From assembly GCA_037176845.1 (NCBI GenBank), contig JAYKXP010000269.1, positions 1 to 41,152 of the forward strand: a DNA stretch of 41,152 nt, read 5' to 3'. The DNA is from Paramarasmius palmivorus (Eukaryota > Basidiomycota > Agaricomycetes > Agaricales > Marasmiaceae). Below the pieces are notes generated by a model that had not been told where the DNA came from, ran no database searches, and worked only from the letters and a program-made list of their open reading frames with translations. This document shows, piece after piece, positions 23,501-32,280 of this stretch. How positions within the stretch are numbered: the stretch's first letter is position 1; every line of letters begins with the position of its first letter. Both the position numbers and the translations under genes were made by a program.

Positions 23501-24418
23501 ATAGGGCTGCTGTGGTAGCTTCCCCTCTGTGCAACTATCGCACATACTCCCAGTCTGAGGAGAGCTGGGTTCAAAACCTTCGAAGCCAGGTCCACACTTT
23601 CCCGATAGGACCTGTCTCACTACACCACGACCGGCATGGATCAGTCGATCGTGCCCAAGTTCAAAATTATGTTGGCGTCTTTCAAACATGGGTGCGGCAA
23701 TGAGAATGTCTTCTTCCGGTATTGGTGAAGCGAGGTATGAGACGTCGATGCTGGGATCAATGATAGGAGTGGGCGGCATAACAAATTCGCACTTGACGAA
23801 CAGAAGCCGGTGCATGCTTTTTACACCGAAAGCTCTGGGTGACGGTTTTTTCATGTATATTCGTCCCTTGTTTCCCTCGTAATACATCCTCATTCCTGAC
23901 TCAAGGAATGTACCGAAAGAGAATAGGTTGACGGGGCAATCAGGTGCGTAATGTGCGTCTTCGAGTGTGATGATGAAAGACTTGTCGGGAAACTTGACAT
24001 CGGTAACTCTGATCTTTACCAGACCCTTCCCATGCGTTTCCAATGATCCACAGTTCGCCGTTCCGATTGACAATACCGCCTTTGGATTAAAGTTCCAGAA
24101 TATCTGTTTTTGATTGAACAGATGCTTAGAACTTCCTGAATCTAGGATTCCCTGGTAGTCCCGTACGAAAGTGGAGAAAACAGATGGAGATTTTGCCGCA
24201 AGTGTGTATAACCATCCCGGTGGTGCTTCCGGTGGTACAGTTGCATAGCCCTGGAAAGATTCTTCTTCAATTGATTCTGGGATATCGTTGGTTACATCAG
24301 GGGTAATATTACTGTCTTCTACGGGATCGATATCAGGATCTGGTTCGTGTGATTCTGGATGCGCCAAGTGCGCCTGTGGACGAGATTGTTGGGATGGTAC
24401 GGAAGATGATACGTTCAA
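20600..24418 (-). CDS. pol: Copia Pol polyprotein: protease, integrase, reverse transcriptase, RNase H
   Basis: It is in the same frame as gag, separated by two TGA codons; the open frame starts at 24529 and its first ATG is at 24418. Numbering from that ATG (1272 aa): protease motif DSGSS at 93-97; GAG-pre-integrase zinc finger (HDRLIH ... MCDSC) near 255-295; integrase core with VHTDTCGP near 325, the second acidic residue in RCDGSAEQ and the Glu in NGSAERF; reverse transcriptase with FDFKTAFLNAPL and the active-site HVDD in GLHVDDGLC; RNase H with FTDADWASD near 1112 and STEAEYM near 1152; a C-terminal HIDIKYHFIRD motif. All key catalytic motifs are present and no internal stop or shift occurs. 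The product would copy RNA into DNA and integrate it, but its expression depends on passing the upstream TGA codons or starting internally. Confidence 0.95.
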   Translation of the reverse strand: MNVSSSVPSQQSRPQAHLAHPESHEPDPDIDPVEDSNITPDVTNDIPESIEEESFQGYATVPPEAPPGWLYTLAAKSPSVFSTFVRDYQGILDSGSSKHLFNQKQIFWNFNPKAVLSIGTANCGSLETHGKGLVKIRVTDVKFPDKSFIITLEDAHYAPDCPVNLFSFGTFLESGMRMYYEGNKGRIYMKKPSPRAFGVKSMHRLLFVKCEFVMPPTPIIDPSIDVSYLASPIPEEDILIAAPMFERRQHNFELGHDRLIHAGRGVVRQVLSGKCGPGFEGFEPSSPQTGSMCDSCTEGKLPQQPYYSSETRASKPLELVHTDTCGPMPVASPHGNLYFQVLYDDYTCANAVVFLKDRSQVPHAIKTVINRWELLMDSKTINMRCDGSAEQAEGDLLDWYRNKGIQVQVTAPYAHPQNGSAERFVRVLEDDMNVLLAWANLPLSFWEDAIRMSSFVRFWLPCTALPRFKTPYEIVHNSQPNYSVLRAWGCRCWVAIPPELMQKGSPRRYEAIFVGYEEGRIGWRVWDLKGRYRFSRDVIFDENTPGYLGRVPDGYYAPVGDSVSQREQASNIPQSLKDLETLPIDADSMVEDLPVRSKPTRETESSELRARPRRTREQTALGREWQEGIKRRDAWREELRRRRLERQAGGTVTEDGVSAMVCLAAFDDHLSEACSVDLLASQELSVMQEEVNYIKYPGNPNGLALVAAGPKVYDLEKKPLSYHKAHSRPDSSEWKPAELEELASLQRLKVLKEAELPKGAHAVGVRWVYDFKHNERGEITKYKAQLVAQGFSQRPGEYGETYAPVARLTSIRILIAYAVKHDLEMFVFDFKTAFLNAPLSQVVYCKQIPGYPLSRKDLVYILLKALYGLKQASAEWYKLLWDRLRRRLKFLRCAADNAVFYCTWSSSPDSSIPMPASGSPLMMIIGLHVDDGLCITNSTPLYHWVICTLSEEFVLNDLGPASLYLGITIVRDRSKRWAYLTQQPYIHEILQTYGLSNASKVQVPLRSKISELPTLPPSSLPDAPNDPEQLWTLYMRIIGSLLYLAMCTRPDIAYAVMALSQFNTRATRTHLLAAKGVLRYLVGTSDFALEYGGDHGGDMSFSSLPVDDVAFTDADWASDIADRRSVSGYAFFLYGGLVSWSASKQKAVALSSTEAEYMTLTHCLREALWIKSFTSLISLPTPSPFPILSDNQGSVFMSSSPSTSGNSKHIDIKYHFIRDHTSSNAVAVSWVPTSDMVADIFTKPLGPPLHFKHCMSLGLTSCPGIIGGNYSN

Positions 24419-24709
24419 TGTGTTCGTGCTTCTGTCATTGCGTTGAGAAGGGGTAGAGTGTGGATGACGATCCCGATTCGGTTGAGTGCTGCTGGGGATA
24501 GAGCGCGATGAACTGGCGTTATCACCCCCTCATGAACCCAAAGGACGAGAGCGATTAGCTGACAGGTTCTGAGCAGCATACGCAGCTGAACGAGCACGCT
24601 CACGAATGGCATTATTCAAATCCGTTTGAATCACCAGTTTGGCAAAGAAATCCCATGAGCCACGATTGAGAGTCTCGGGGTCGATAGACGTCTCCGTAAG
24701 TGCCGTATT

Positions 24710-26590
24710 TCAAATAGACTGCCATACTATGTCGTTCGGGAGCATCGCCAGGAACCTGGTTATTGCTTCGCCCCAATGGATTTGGTAAGAGGCAGCGTGT
24801 AGCTGATTAAGATCGGTCCTCCATTCCGTGACAAAATCCAGGATGCGTGCAGGGTGTGCTTGTCTCGCCCACAATTTCTCCTTGAGCAATGCAGCAGATG
24901 CGAAATCGCTGATTCCATACCGAGATCGAAGAACGTTGAGTATGTCACGAGCAGTACGTCGATGGAAAGTAACTGGGTCAGTAGAGGGAGGTAGCATGGC
25001 CGCTACTGACTGGGATAGGCGAGACATGAGTATTTGAGCAGCTATCCCATCGCGACTCCAGAAAACTTGATAAAGTTGACAGTCAGCAACCGAAGACGCA
25101 GGAGTAAGACTCAGCGGATACACCGGAATCAGGTCTGGAATAAAGGACGATAGATTCGGAGGAGAAGGACCACATATCCATGAATTGAGGCCCAGATTTT
25201 GCACCATACCCACAGCAGCCTCATGCCACTGCGCATAGTTCGGTTTGCCTTGAAGAAGCGGAATTGAAGTTGTAGAAGGTAGAGTAGGTAGAGGTGCAGA
25301 AATAAAAGAACGTAAAAGCGAGAGAGACATATTATCAGAAGAGAGCTGAAAAGACTGCGAATTTGATTGAGGAAGCATTTGATTATGAGGTGATGGTATC
25401 TGATGGTATTGTGGTATAGGTGCAGTGGAATAAGGAGGAACTATAGTATTCGGCACCCCCATTCCCCCTGAGTTGTTTAATGACGTTGTCACAGGGGGAA
25501 ATGAAGAGTAACCAAGTCCCACAGGCGCCGTGTTTTGCAATGACGGTATCGCGGCAGCCTGAGAAGAAGAATTATGGCTTTGTAAAGTAAGAATCAAATT
25601 TTCAATAAGAGAGGATAGGCGAGCAAATTCAGAAGATGAACGGGAATGTATTGGTGAAGAATTACGAGAACGTATTGGTGGTGAAACAGCAGGTCGTACA
25701 GTACGAAAATGAGGAGGTGGATCACGACGAGGAGGACGAGGTGGTGGTGGAGGAGGATCACGATGAGGACGAGGAGGTGGTGGTGGTGGACGAGGTGGAG
25801 ATGAACGTAAAGGTGAACGAGAAGAAGAACGTTGAGACGAGCAAGTAGTAGGAGATTCCACCCGTGGAGGAACATCCCGTTCTCCTTGCTCCGGCGACAC
25901 CGGAGAAGAACGAGGATGTCCAGGCCCTGGAACTGGAATCTGACCAGACGGTATTCCGGGGCTGAAAAAGTCAGAACGAGAGGAACTCGCCTGATGATCC
26001 AATGAAGGAATCGCTCCACCATGAACAGAATACTCTCCAGGTTGATTCTGGGGTTCGGCCCAATGAACTCTAGATGTCGGTATCTGTTGGTGAGCAGTCT
26101 GATCAAGATGATCGCTCGAGAAGGAAAAAGGTAGTTGAGTATGAGGAGAAAAAGATGATGGGAAAGAAGATTGAGCAGTATCATTAACACGAGCTTGTGA
26201 GCCATTAGCTCCACGCATCTCGCGCATAGCAGTACCAAAATTGCTGACAACATTATGAAAAGCATTATATGCATTACGAGGGGTTGATAAAATGTCTGGA
26301 GCAGTCAATTGATTGAGACCAAAATTAGGAAATGAACCGGAACGAGGAATATGATTGTTTGGCCGGGAAACGAAACCTTGCGACCGCGGTATCCCACCGT
26401 AAGTAGGTGTAACCGGGGTTTGAGCATGAAAATGTGGAACATTGGAAGAATGAGGATAACCATGAGTAATTGAAGTATGAGAATGTGAATTAGAGTCGAA
26501 ATAAGGAACTACATGCGGCAGTAGGCAGATTCTCGCGAGCATGGTGCGAGGGCTGGTTTGGGTGATCGGGATCCATCTGGACGCATCCAT
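24710..26590 (-). CDS. gag: Copia Gag, 626 aa up to an in-frame TGA
   Basis: Gag forms the cytoplasmic particle in which the element RNA is copied. The start is the first ATG after the leader (26590). The N-terminal half is low complexity: Ser/His/Pro/Asn/Gln-rich, with a polyproline-arginine stretch near residues 250-320 (PPPPPPRPHRD, PPRRDPPP). The folded part begins near residue 440 with PLLQGKPNYAQWHEAAVGMV and continues with GLNSWICGPSPP and KEKLWARQAHPARILDFVTEW, typical of copia Gag central domains. The frame meets TGA at 24710-24712 (after IVWQSI) but stays open beyond it for 59 codons to another TGA at 24530-24532, with Gag-like sequence (ETLNRGSWDFFAKLV). No CCHC zinc knuckle is seen in this frame, unusual for copia Gag. 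Confidence 0.85.
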   Translation of the reverse strand: MDASRWIPITQTSPRTMLARICLLPHVVPYFDSNSHSHTSITHGYPHSSNVPHFHAQTPVTPTYGGIPRSQGFVSRPNNHIPRSGSFPNFGLNQLTAPDILSTPRNAYNAFHNVVSNFGTAMREMRGANGSQARVNDTAQSSFPSSFSPHTQLPFSFSSDHLDQTAHQQIPTSRVHWAEPQNQPGEYSVHGGAIPSLDHQASSSRSDFFSPGIPSGQIPVPGPGHPRSSPVSPEQGERDVPPRVESPTTCSSQRSSSRSPLRSSPPRPPPPPPRPHRDPPPPPPRPPRRDPPPHFRTVRPAVSPPIRSRNSSPIHSRSSSEFARLSSLIENLILTLQSHNSSSQAAAIPSLQNTAPVGLGYSSFPPVTTSLNNSGGMGVPNTIVPPYSTAPIPQYHQIPSPHNQMLPQSNSQSFQLSSDNMSLSLLRSFISAPLPTLPSTTSIPLLQGKPNYAQWHEAAVGMVQNLGLNSWICGPSPPNLSSFIPDLIPVYPLSLTPASSVADCQLYQVFWSRDGIAAQILMSRLSQSVAAMLPPSTDPVTFHRRTARDILNVLRSRYGISDFASAALLKEKLWARQAHPARILDFVTEWRTDLNQLHAASYQIHWGEAITRFLAMLPNDIVWQSI

Positions 26591-26789
26591 GGAGGTATTA
26601 TGTCGGAACGTGTTTCGATATTGGCGAGATCTCGCAAGATTCGGGAATCGGAGTGATCGAATGTCGAGGAATGAAAAAAATAGTCCCGCGGGATAAATAA
26701 CGTCGAAAGGGGAAAGTTTGGTAGACGCGAGCCCAGCGTCGTGAAATTGGTCGAAAGTTGTTAATCTTCTAGGTGTCTTCAGGAAGAAA

Positions 26790-26800
26790 GGCCCATAACC
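26790..26800 (-). promoter_or_regulatory. Primer-binding site, initiator-tRNA half-molecule type
   Basis: Directly after the 5' LTR the minus strand reads GGTTATGGGCC. This resembles the complement of the anticodon-loop region of initiator tRNA-Met, the same kind of internal site used by Drosophila copia, rather than the tRNA 3' end. Reverse transcription would then be primed by a cleaved half tRNA. The match is short, so this is likely rather than certain. Confidence 0.7.
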
Positions 26801-27075
26801 TGTTATGATAGAACAGCCTAAAGATACAACATGTGAGTTACAAACTCCTCAGACAGACCATATGATGGTAAAAGGCTGAGATTCTATACCTAAAGATACA
26901 ACGTGTGAGTTACAAACTAAGTAAGGTATCAGCAAGGTATAGAATAACTAAGAAAAGAATGAATCATACCTCCTCAGACAGACCATATGATGGTAAAAGG
27001 CTGAGGAGGCAGAAACGACGCGCGTAGAGGTAAATAACCAGAGTCACATGATACGGTAAAGTCCGAAACCCAACA
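26801..27075 (-). repeat. 5' LTR of the copia element
   Basis: On the minus strand it begins TGTTGGGTTTCGG and ends ATCATAACA. It is 275 bp long and matches 20192-20466 except for two adjacent bases. It should carry the element's promoter, but no clear TATA box could be assigned. Confidence 0.95.
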
Positions 27076-27080
27076 TGGAA
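27076..27080. repeat. Copia target site duplication, right copy (TGGAA)
   Basis: Partner of 20187-20191, directly adjoining the 5' LTR. Confidence 0.9.
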
Positions 27081-27330
27081 GATACACCGTGTTGGTTCAA
27101 CTGTTGACTGATATTAGTAACAATTTTATTGGTCAGTAGTTCAATCCTGGTCCGGTCCACCAACCGCCGTCCCTCCGGTCGGTCACCGGACAACGGTAGG
27201 CCAACTCTCACCGGAATGTGGTGGCAGCATGAATCACTATTGGTAGCTTCCAGGATCATTCCTTGTGCTATCTGGTAACTCTCAGTGAGGGGACCAGCAC
27301 ACTGATATATCTGCCTAGGACATACAGGTG
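27081..27330. other. Unassigned 250 bp between copia and the gene fragment
   Basis: No coding capacity or known repeat is recognised. It contains short GC-rich self-complementary stretches near 27170-27200. Its similarity to the element at 31.9-41 kb was checked by eye only and none was found. Confidence 0.3.
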
Positions 27331-27642
27331 CCCTGAGGTCAGTGAGAGCCTTCTCTACACGGATGCGTTTAGCGGAAGCAGCCTTCGTGTTCTTGGCCCT
27401 AGAGAGATAGTAAGACGCCTTGAGATACGCTCGAGAAAGAATAGCCATGTTGGGGACCATATGATAAGGAATACATACCGTTTGAGAGTGACTTTCAGCT
27501 TTCTAATAGTCATATGGAAGTCAGCATGGTGCGAGGAATAAAAGATAAAGGTACTCGTACCTTCTTCTTGCCACTAGGAGCATGAATAGAGGCGTTAATA
27601 CCGCCCTCGACGTCAGCCATCTAGTATAGAAAATTAATATGA
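27331..27642 (-). pseudogene. Inverted fragment of the 325-aa gene at 37929-39180
   Basis: On the minus strand this 312-bp segment matches plus-strand 38506-38822 with scattered substitutions. It covers part of the intron before exon 4, exon 4, the next intron and most of exon 5, and encodes MAILSRAYLKASYYLSRAKN like its counterpart. The intron between exons 4 and 5 is still present, so this is not a copy of spliced mRNA. Both ends stop abruptly against unrelated sequence. It is a relic of the same repeat family, 256 bp from the copia 5' LTR. Confidence 0.85.
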
Positions 27643-27954
27643 TGAGTATAACCTATATTGAAATCCATGAACATGATGCACTTGATCGCAGACCTGAAGC
27701 GTCGATTTCATTGTCCCGTCAGTTTTCATCGTCGTTGAGGTTCTTCACGGCTACGATAGACTCTTACCACTTCACACTTGCCTCACAACCTTCTAGCAGC
27801 AACATAGCACATATTTTGGACCTAAAACCAGCATTTGGCATTGTGATATTTCGATACTGGTTGTGATATTTTGTTCGCGGCACTGTCGGTCCGCTATAGA
27901 TTTGTGGATCAATTTCCTTGGCTCGTTTGTTGTTTCTTGACGGTCACCATCTTG
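27643..27954. other. Intergenic region upstream of the 129-aa gene
   Basis: No gene or repeat is recognised here. It should contain the promoter of the plus-strand gene starting at 27955. Confidence 0.35.
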
Positions 27955-28481
27955 ATGCCTTGGGGAGAGCCAAGCGACGACGACCACTGGGAAGCTACCA
28001 GCCAGCATAGCTGGGACACTGGTTCCGATAGCGGACTCGAACAATGGCAATGTTCTGGACGTCTGAATCGCGACCAACGTACTATGTGAGTTCTCGTGCA
28101 CCTTACAATTTTGTGCTAGCGACGCTCACTGGTTATTTTTTTTTCTTTCTTAAGGGTTCATATAATTCATCAGGCTCTGAGGAGCCTTCACTCGACCAAC
28201 GCACTTTCGTTCACTATTGATCCCGACGCTAGATGCTGCTGCAAGTGCGAAGACCCCGGACGAAACGAATGGTGGCTTACGACGCCTCTGAGTGAAATCT
28301 GTAATGAATATAAGTTTTGCACTCAACTTCCATTTTTTTCGGGGCATTGACATAACAAAGTCCCCCAGTTCCACACCCTGCAATGGCGACCACAAGTGCG
28401 TCCACTCAGATCACGACTCCATCGTCTCTAGACTCTCTAGTGTTGTATTGCGTCCGAAAAACAATTGATGATCCTGCGTAA
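27955..28481 (+). CDS. Small hypothetical protein, about 129 aa
   Basis: Exons 27955-28085, 28155-28300 and 28369-28481 join in phase (GTGAGT...TTAAG; GTAATG...CCCAG) and give 129 residues. The N-terminus is acidic and Trp/Ser-rich (MPWGEPSDDDHWEATSQHSW). The centre holds a Cys cluster (DARCCCKCEDPGRNEWW) that could bind metal. The C-terminal exon is Thr/Ser-rich and is the least certain part, because other acceptors nearby give other frames. I know no family. It converges on the 99-aa gene, with stops 61 bp apart. Confidence 0.45.
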
Positions 28482-28542
28482 ATGGGTGTTGCCATGTGCT
28501 ATTGTGGAGTGCTCAAAGGAGAAACGTCTGATAGTTCTGTGA

Positions 28543-28983
28543 TTAAGGTACATGTGCCGTATCATGTTGGCCATTCCCTTCTTCCCGATTTTGCCACTGG
28601 CGCCACAACTGCTTCACCTCCTCCAAACGAGATAGCCAGGTGCGATGTGCAGCCCCAGGTATTGGCCGCATAGTATAACGCCGAATGAGGGATCTCATCC
28701 TAGACAAGTCATGAGCAAAGAACCTTTTGCGTAATTGAAAAATATGTATTTACCTGTAATAGGCACTGCGAGCAGCATAGTTATCGCCAGCTCTTTGTAG
28801 TGCCAAGAGGAGATCCTGATATTCGGCTTGAGTGGTCGGGTCCATCCCCGCCGAGCGCAACCGTCCTTTTCGCAACCGTTCTTCCCTGTGCAGGTGGTAG
28901 ATGAGTAAGGAGCATTGCAAAATGAGATAATAGCCATGCCTATCACGTTGAGCCTGTCTATGCGTCTGTGACCTTGTTATCAT
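28543..28983 (-). CDS. Small conserved-looking protein, 99 aa
   Basis: Exons 28983-28973 (11 nt), 28885-28754 and 28699-28543 join in phase to 100 codons including the stop. The product starts MITREERLRKGRLRSAG and continues with QAEYQDLLLALQRAGDNYAA, AYYRMRSLIRRYTMRPIPG and RLEEVKQLWRQW. It is basic, helical and Trp/Tyr-rich, somewhat like small mitochondrial assembly or ribosomal factors with a YR motif, but I cannot assign a family. Small size, clean splice sites and position back to back with RPA3 support a real host gene. The first exon is very short, so the start could differ. Confidence 0.6.
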
Positions 28984-29299
28984 GATTATTATTGAATTTC
29001 GAGGGTGCACAGAGGGGCGTTTTTATGTCCCATGGGTTCCAAATCAGAAACGCTGCGCATATCGGGGATCAGTCAAAATTTTAGGATATAAAGCACATGA
29101 ATGGTCCTTACAACTTGACAACCCTTGCACCCCTTATCGTCTCATGGACCCCAAAAACGATGCCATCGACTGTGATAGCGGTAGTTCAGTTGCCGAGGGC
29201 GACGAGAATACCAAGCCGACCGCCGTTACTCCAGAGCCAGACTTTGATCTGACTGTCCAGCACTACGTCGAGCCTAAGGACTATGTTCCAGCACCGCAA
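28984..29299. promoter_or_regulatory. Bidirectional promoter region of the 99-aa gene and RPA3
   Basis: The two genes are divergent and their starts lie 316 bp apart. The RPA3 frame is open upstream to an ATG at 29144, which would add 52 acidic residues and shorten this region to 160 bp. No factor-binding site can be named. Confidence 0.45.
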
Positions 29300-29772
29300 A
29301 TGAATACATCTCATATGCCTCAATATAAAAACAAAAGAGGGAGCTTGATAGGGCAAGTACACTCGGTCAGTGCCTGTGGGCTTTGCGGAATATTGTGCCA
29401 TCACTTACCGCGAGATGCAGATTGATGCGAGCGCAGGGACCGCTGAAATGACGGTCAGCGATGGTGTTGACATCCGGATCCTGTTTAGCACGGTAAGTGA
29501 TGAATTTGTTCCCTTTTGGATTGGGCCTCAACAGCTTTTAGCCCTTGAATCCCAAGGCGAAGTTCATTGAAGTGATTGGACATATCGAAGACGATAAACT
29601 AGTAAGAATGGAGCGGTTTATAGAATTGGGTGACAAGCTTGGTCAGTATATAGGTCTCTGTGATCACTGTGTTCTTACTCACCGGAGAAATTTAGATTTG
29701 AAAACGGTTGAGGATACCATCACTATTATCCACGATCCTCGTTTCAAGAACGTTTTTTTCCCCTTTCGTTGA
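29300..29772 (+). CDS. RPA3: Replication protein A 14-kDa subunit (RPA3)
   Basis: RPA3 is the smallest subunit of the RPA heterotrimer that binds single-stranded DNA in replication, recombination and repair in the nucleus. Exons 29300-29365, 29421-29492, 29542-29641 and 29696-29772 join in phase to 104 residues. The fold is a single OB barrel: MPQYKNKRGSLIGQV, then IDASAGTAEMTVSDGVDIRI, FIEVIGHIEDDKLVRM and LGDKLDL, ending with VEDTITIIHDPRFKNVFF, which matches the C-terminal trimerisation helix of RPA3 (family form near L-V-x-x-x-I-x-L-I-H-D-P-R-F). Length agrees with other RPA3 proteins. The start at 29300 gives the usual N-terminus. An in-frame ATG at 29144 would add an acidic extension (MDPKNDAIDCDSG...) not typical of the family. 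This is the clearest host housekeeping gene in the window. Confidence 0.88.
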
Positions 29773-30678
29773 TATTAGTTAGTCGGATGGTGTTACTGTA
29801 GTTTAGGCGCAACGTTGGATCTGAAATAGGCTTTGCCATAGGCAGGCGGCAATCGTGCAGGGCCAGAGAAACCTTATCATGTGAACAATAATAATGAAAG
29901 GTGCATGATGATTGGAGAATCTGTAGAACACAAAAACTAAGGGTAAAAAAGATTGTTGGAGGCGTGTCATCTGGCTCATGTTTGGAGCTTTGGTAATTGA
30001 GGATGCGTCAGACGCTGCCTTTTATTTGAACGATATATGCTTACACGAAACGCCGGCCTCATGAGTGACTCCCTCGATCCATCCCAAGCGTCTACGACCG
30101 TAACGATGACATCTGAAAACATAGAAAAAAGTTCAACCACACATCAGACAACAGATAACATATCCAACCGTACCTGGAGCGAATGGGCTACGGCAAGTCC
30201 TAGCCGTCAGCGATTACATTCTTGGATGTTCATTGTTAAAATAGATTACCACTGTCGGCCAAAGTCGGCATCGGGGCGTATGATATCGGGTGTCGGTGTA
30301 GCCATGGAGGCGAGGCAAGCGGGACTGTCGAGGATTCAAGCTGAATAGGAAGAAAAAAAGGGAGGATTTGGTGTACTCGATAAACGGACCTAATGGAATA
30401 GTCATACCAGTTTTTGTCAGGGCACACGTTATTTCAGGTGATCATTGATCAATCGACGGTAAACGCAATGTGAGGAAGGCCTGAAAATGAAAAGTAGTGA
30501 GAGACATTGGCAAGATTCACTAGAGACGTTGAGGACATACTGTGTACATGTCAAGAATTTGGAGATGCGAATGAAGCATTGGTCGAGATGACAGTGGTCT
30601 ATGATCAGGGAGGACACAGGTCACATGTATGGCGAATTCCCGTGACATTGTTGATAGGCCCTAGACTAAGGCTACTTC
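29773..30678. other. Region with one weak ORF
   Basis: A plus-strand frame from ATG 30061 to 30348 encodes 95 residues, Ser/Thr-rich at the start (MSDSLDPSQASTTVTMTSEN) and basic later. No family is recognised and the second half may be intronic. The remainder holds no gene that I can support. Confidence 0.3.
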
Positions 30679-31857
30679 ATGTCTTCGCGCCGCTCAAAGC
30701 GCGCTCCTCAACTAGCCTCTGTTTTCGTGTAGTCGTTGTCAAATTCTCAGCCAATATGTATCACTGCCCCTTCTCAAGATGGTCGAAGAACGGTGGAGCG
30801 ACTAGTACATATTAATCCACCTTCTCCTGTGAAACGCAGTCGCGTCGCGTCTGCAATACAGGAACTCACCCCCAATTGGTATCAAGACCCGCCTATGCTC
30901 AATACAGATGTCGACTCGATGGATGGAAGCTCCTTGGACGATGTCGTGCAGTTGTTGGAAGAGATCTCGACTGGTTCGCTGTCGATTGATAAGAAAAAAG
31001 TGACCAGGCGAAGTATTGCGTCGGTGAGGCTTCTCTTCCTTTTCCTCCCCCATATTGAGCTAACGACTTCCTAGGCTCAGCCCATGGTAACTTGGAAAGC
31101 AGAATTCCCAAATTTTCTGGCGGAGCTGCTGGCTTTGGAAGGTAGAGGCGGTCGTAGAGAGGAAGGTTGTGTACGGTGCAATGAGGCAGGAAAGGACCAG
31201 TATCGGTGTCGGGTCTGCATGGGGAGCGAACTCCTGTGCAAGGAATGCATTATGCATGTTCATGAATCGCGCCCTTTGGATATTATTGAGGTGTGTCGTA
31301 CGATATATGACATTGACGAGTTCCTGACATGAATGACAGAAGTGGAATGGCTCATTCTTCGAACGTTGCACCCTCAAATCACTTGGATACATTCTCCAGA
31401 TTGGAGACTGCCCTAACGGAGCATGTAAACAACCTCATCAATCCAAGTTGGGCTTTGTCATCGTCGACATCGACTCTATCCAAGAAGTGGCTCTCCAGTA
31501 TTGTGGATGCCGTGTCACAAGTATCGCGGGTACAAGCTGGGAACAGCTGATACGCAAAAAGCTCTATCCAGCTACCACAGTGGAACCTAGGACTGCCTTT
31601 ACGTTCCGAATGCTAGAGTTCTTTCATGATTTGATGCTTCAGGGCAAGGTGTCTGTCTATGACTTCTATCATGCTCTGGAAACAAGAACCGATGGTGCAG
31701 CAGTACAAGGAGTAAAGGTGTGTCTTCTCAGTGTAATGTTGGCGCCTGGTGACTTATGATCGATTGCTAGGATTGTTACGAGGCTTTTATTTGTGTACAA
31801 AGGCAATGGCGCGTTATGACGATGTGTAAACGAGGTGGTATCGGTAACCAACCTAGC
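30679..31857 (+). pseudogene. Second KDZ-family transposase (CxC2 type), N-terminal part only
   Basis: Exons 30679-31023, 31075-31290, 31340-31717 and 31771 onward join in phase 0. It starts MSSRRSKRAPQLASVFV, then has one in-frame TAG at 30730-30732, then APSQDGRRTVERLVHI and PPSPVKRSR, the usual start of these proteins. The CxC2-like cluster follows: CVRCNEAGKDQYRCRVCMGSELLCKEC ... H ... RPLDIIE, here undamaged. After the next intron come KWNGSFFERCTLKSLGY, VALQYCGC, LYPATTVEPRTAFTFRMLEFFHDL and VYDFYHALETRTDG; the fourth exon gives DCYEAFICVQRQWRVMTMCKRGG. Similarity stops near 31857 and a stop follows at 31897. The catalytic C-terminal two thirds are absent, displaced by the sequence that begins the 31.9-41 kb block. 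This copy is better preserved than the one at 3.2-10.3 kb. Confidence 0.9.
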
Positions 31858-32199
31858 ACTACACTGAGTGACGTTGTGAGGCTTATAAAACGCTTGTGAA
31901 CGAGCGAAATAATATGCCAAGTTGTGCGAGCGGGGTTCGACGTTGTCAAAGGATCCGTACAATCGACACAAGAAATCAACTAGCACACTAGTTGAACGTC
32001 TACAAATCACTAGGACACAAAGGAAGTGTACGAGCGATGAATGAAACAATGTAATATGATAATATAGTCTCGATATGATCAAGACAACGTGAGCCAACCT
32101 ATAAACCTATCTATAACTATTCCTATATGTTCCTATGACGCAAAATAACCTATCGAACCCAACAAGGGTAAAGACCTATTGTTCCTATGAAGGCTATGG

Positions 32200-32267
32200 T
32201 TACACTAGTCGAACTAGCACGACAACCAAAGGCACTGATTACACTAGTCGAACTAGCACGACAACCA
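32200..32267. repeat. Two identical 29-bp direct repeats
   Basis: Copies at 32200-32228 and 32239-32267, separated by 10 bp, read TTACACTAGTCG...ACAACCA with no differences. Confidence 0.9.
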
Positions 32268-32280
32268 GGCCACCTATAAG

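Larger units (their letters stand above)
20192..27075 (-). mobile_element. Ty1/copia LTR retrotransposon, 6.9 kb
   Basis: The element has 275-bp LTRs (20192-20466 and 26801-27075), a 5-bp target duplication TGGAA (20187-20191 and 27076-27080), a primer-binding site inside the 5' LTR, a purine-rich tract inside the 3' LTR, and gag and pol in one frame on the minus strand. The order protease, integrase, reverse transcriptase, RNase H defines Ty1/copia. The LTRs differ only at 20384-20385 (AC against GT at 26993-26994), so insertion is recent. Two in-frame TGA codons between gag and pol, at 24710-24712 and 24530-24532, mean no single polyprotein is read as written. It sits between the 836-aa gene and the host island with RPA3. 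Confidence 0.95.

Noticed and set aside
8551..24712. Reassignment of TGA to an amino acid in this organism
   Set aside because: The damaged genes also carry frameshifts and TAG stops, and no intact single-copy host gene here contains an internal TGA.
25594..26274. 226-codon minus-strand open frame rich in Leu, Val and His
   Set aside because: It overlaps gag in another frame; gag has family motifs and runs the full length.
28490..28673. Plus-strand open frame with CYCGVL near its start
   Set aside because: Antisense to the last exon of the 99-aa gene, which has consistent splice sites and phase.
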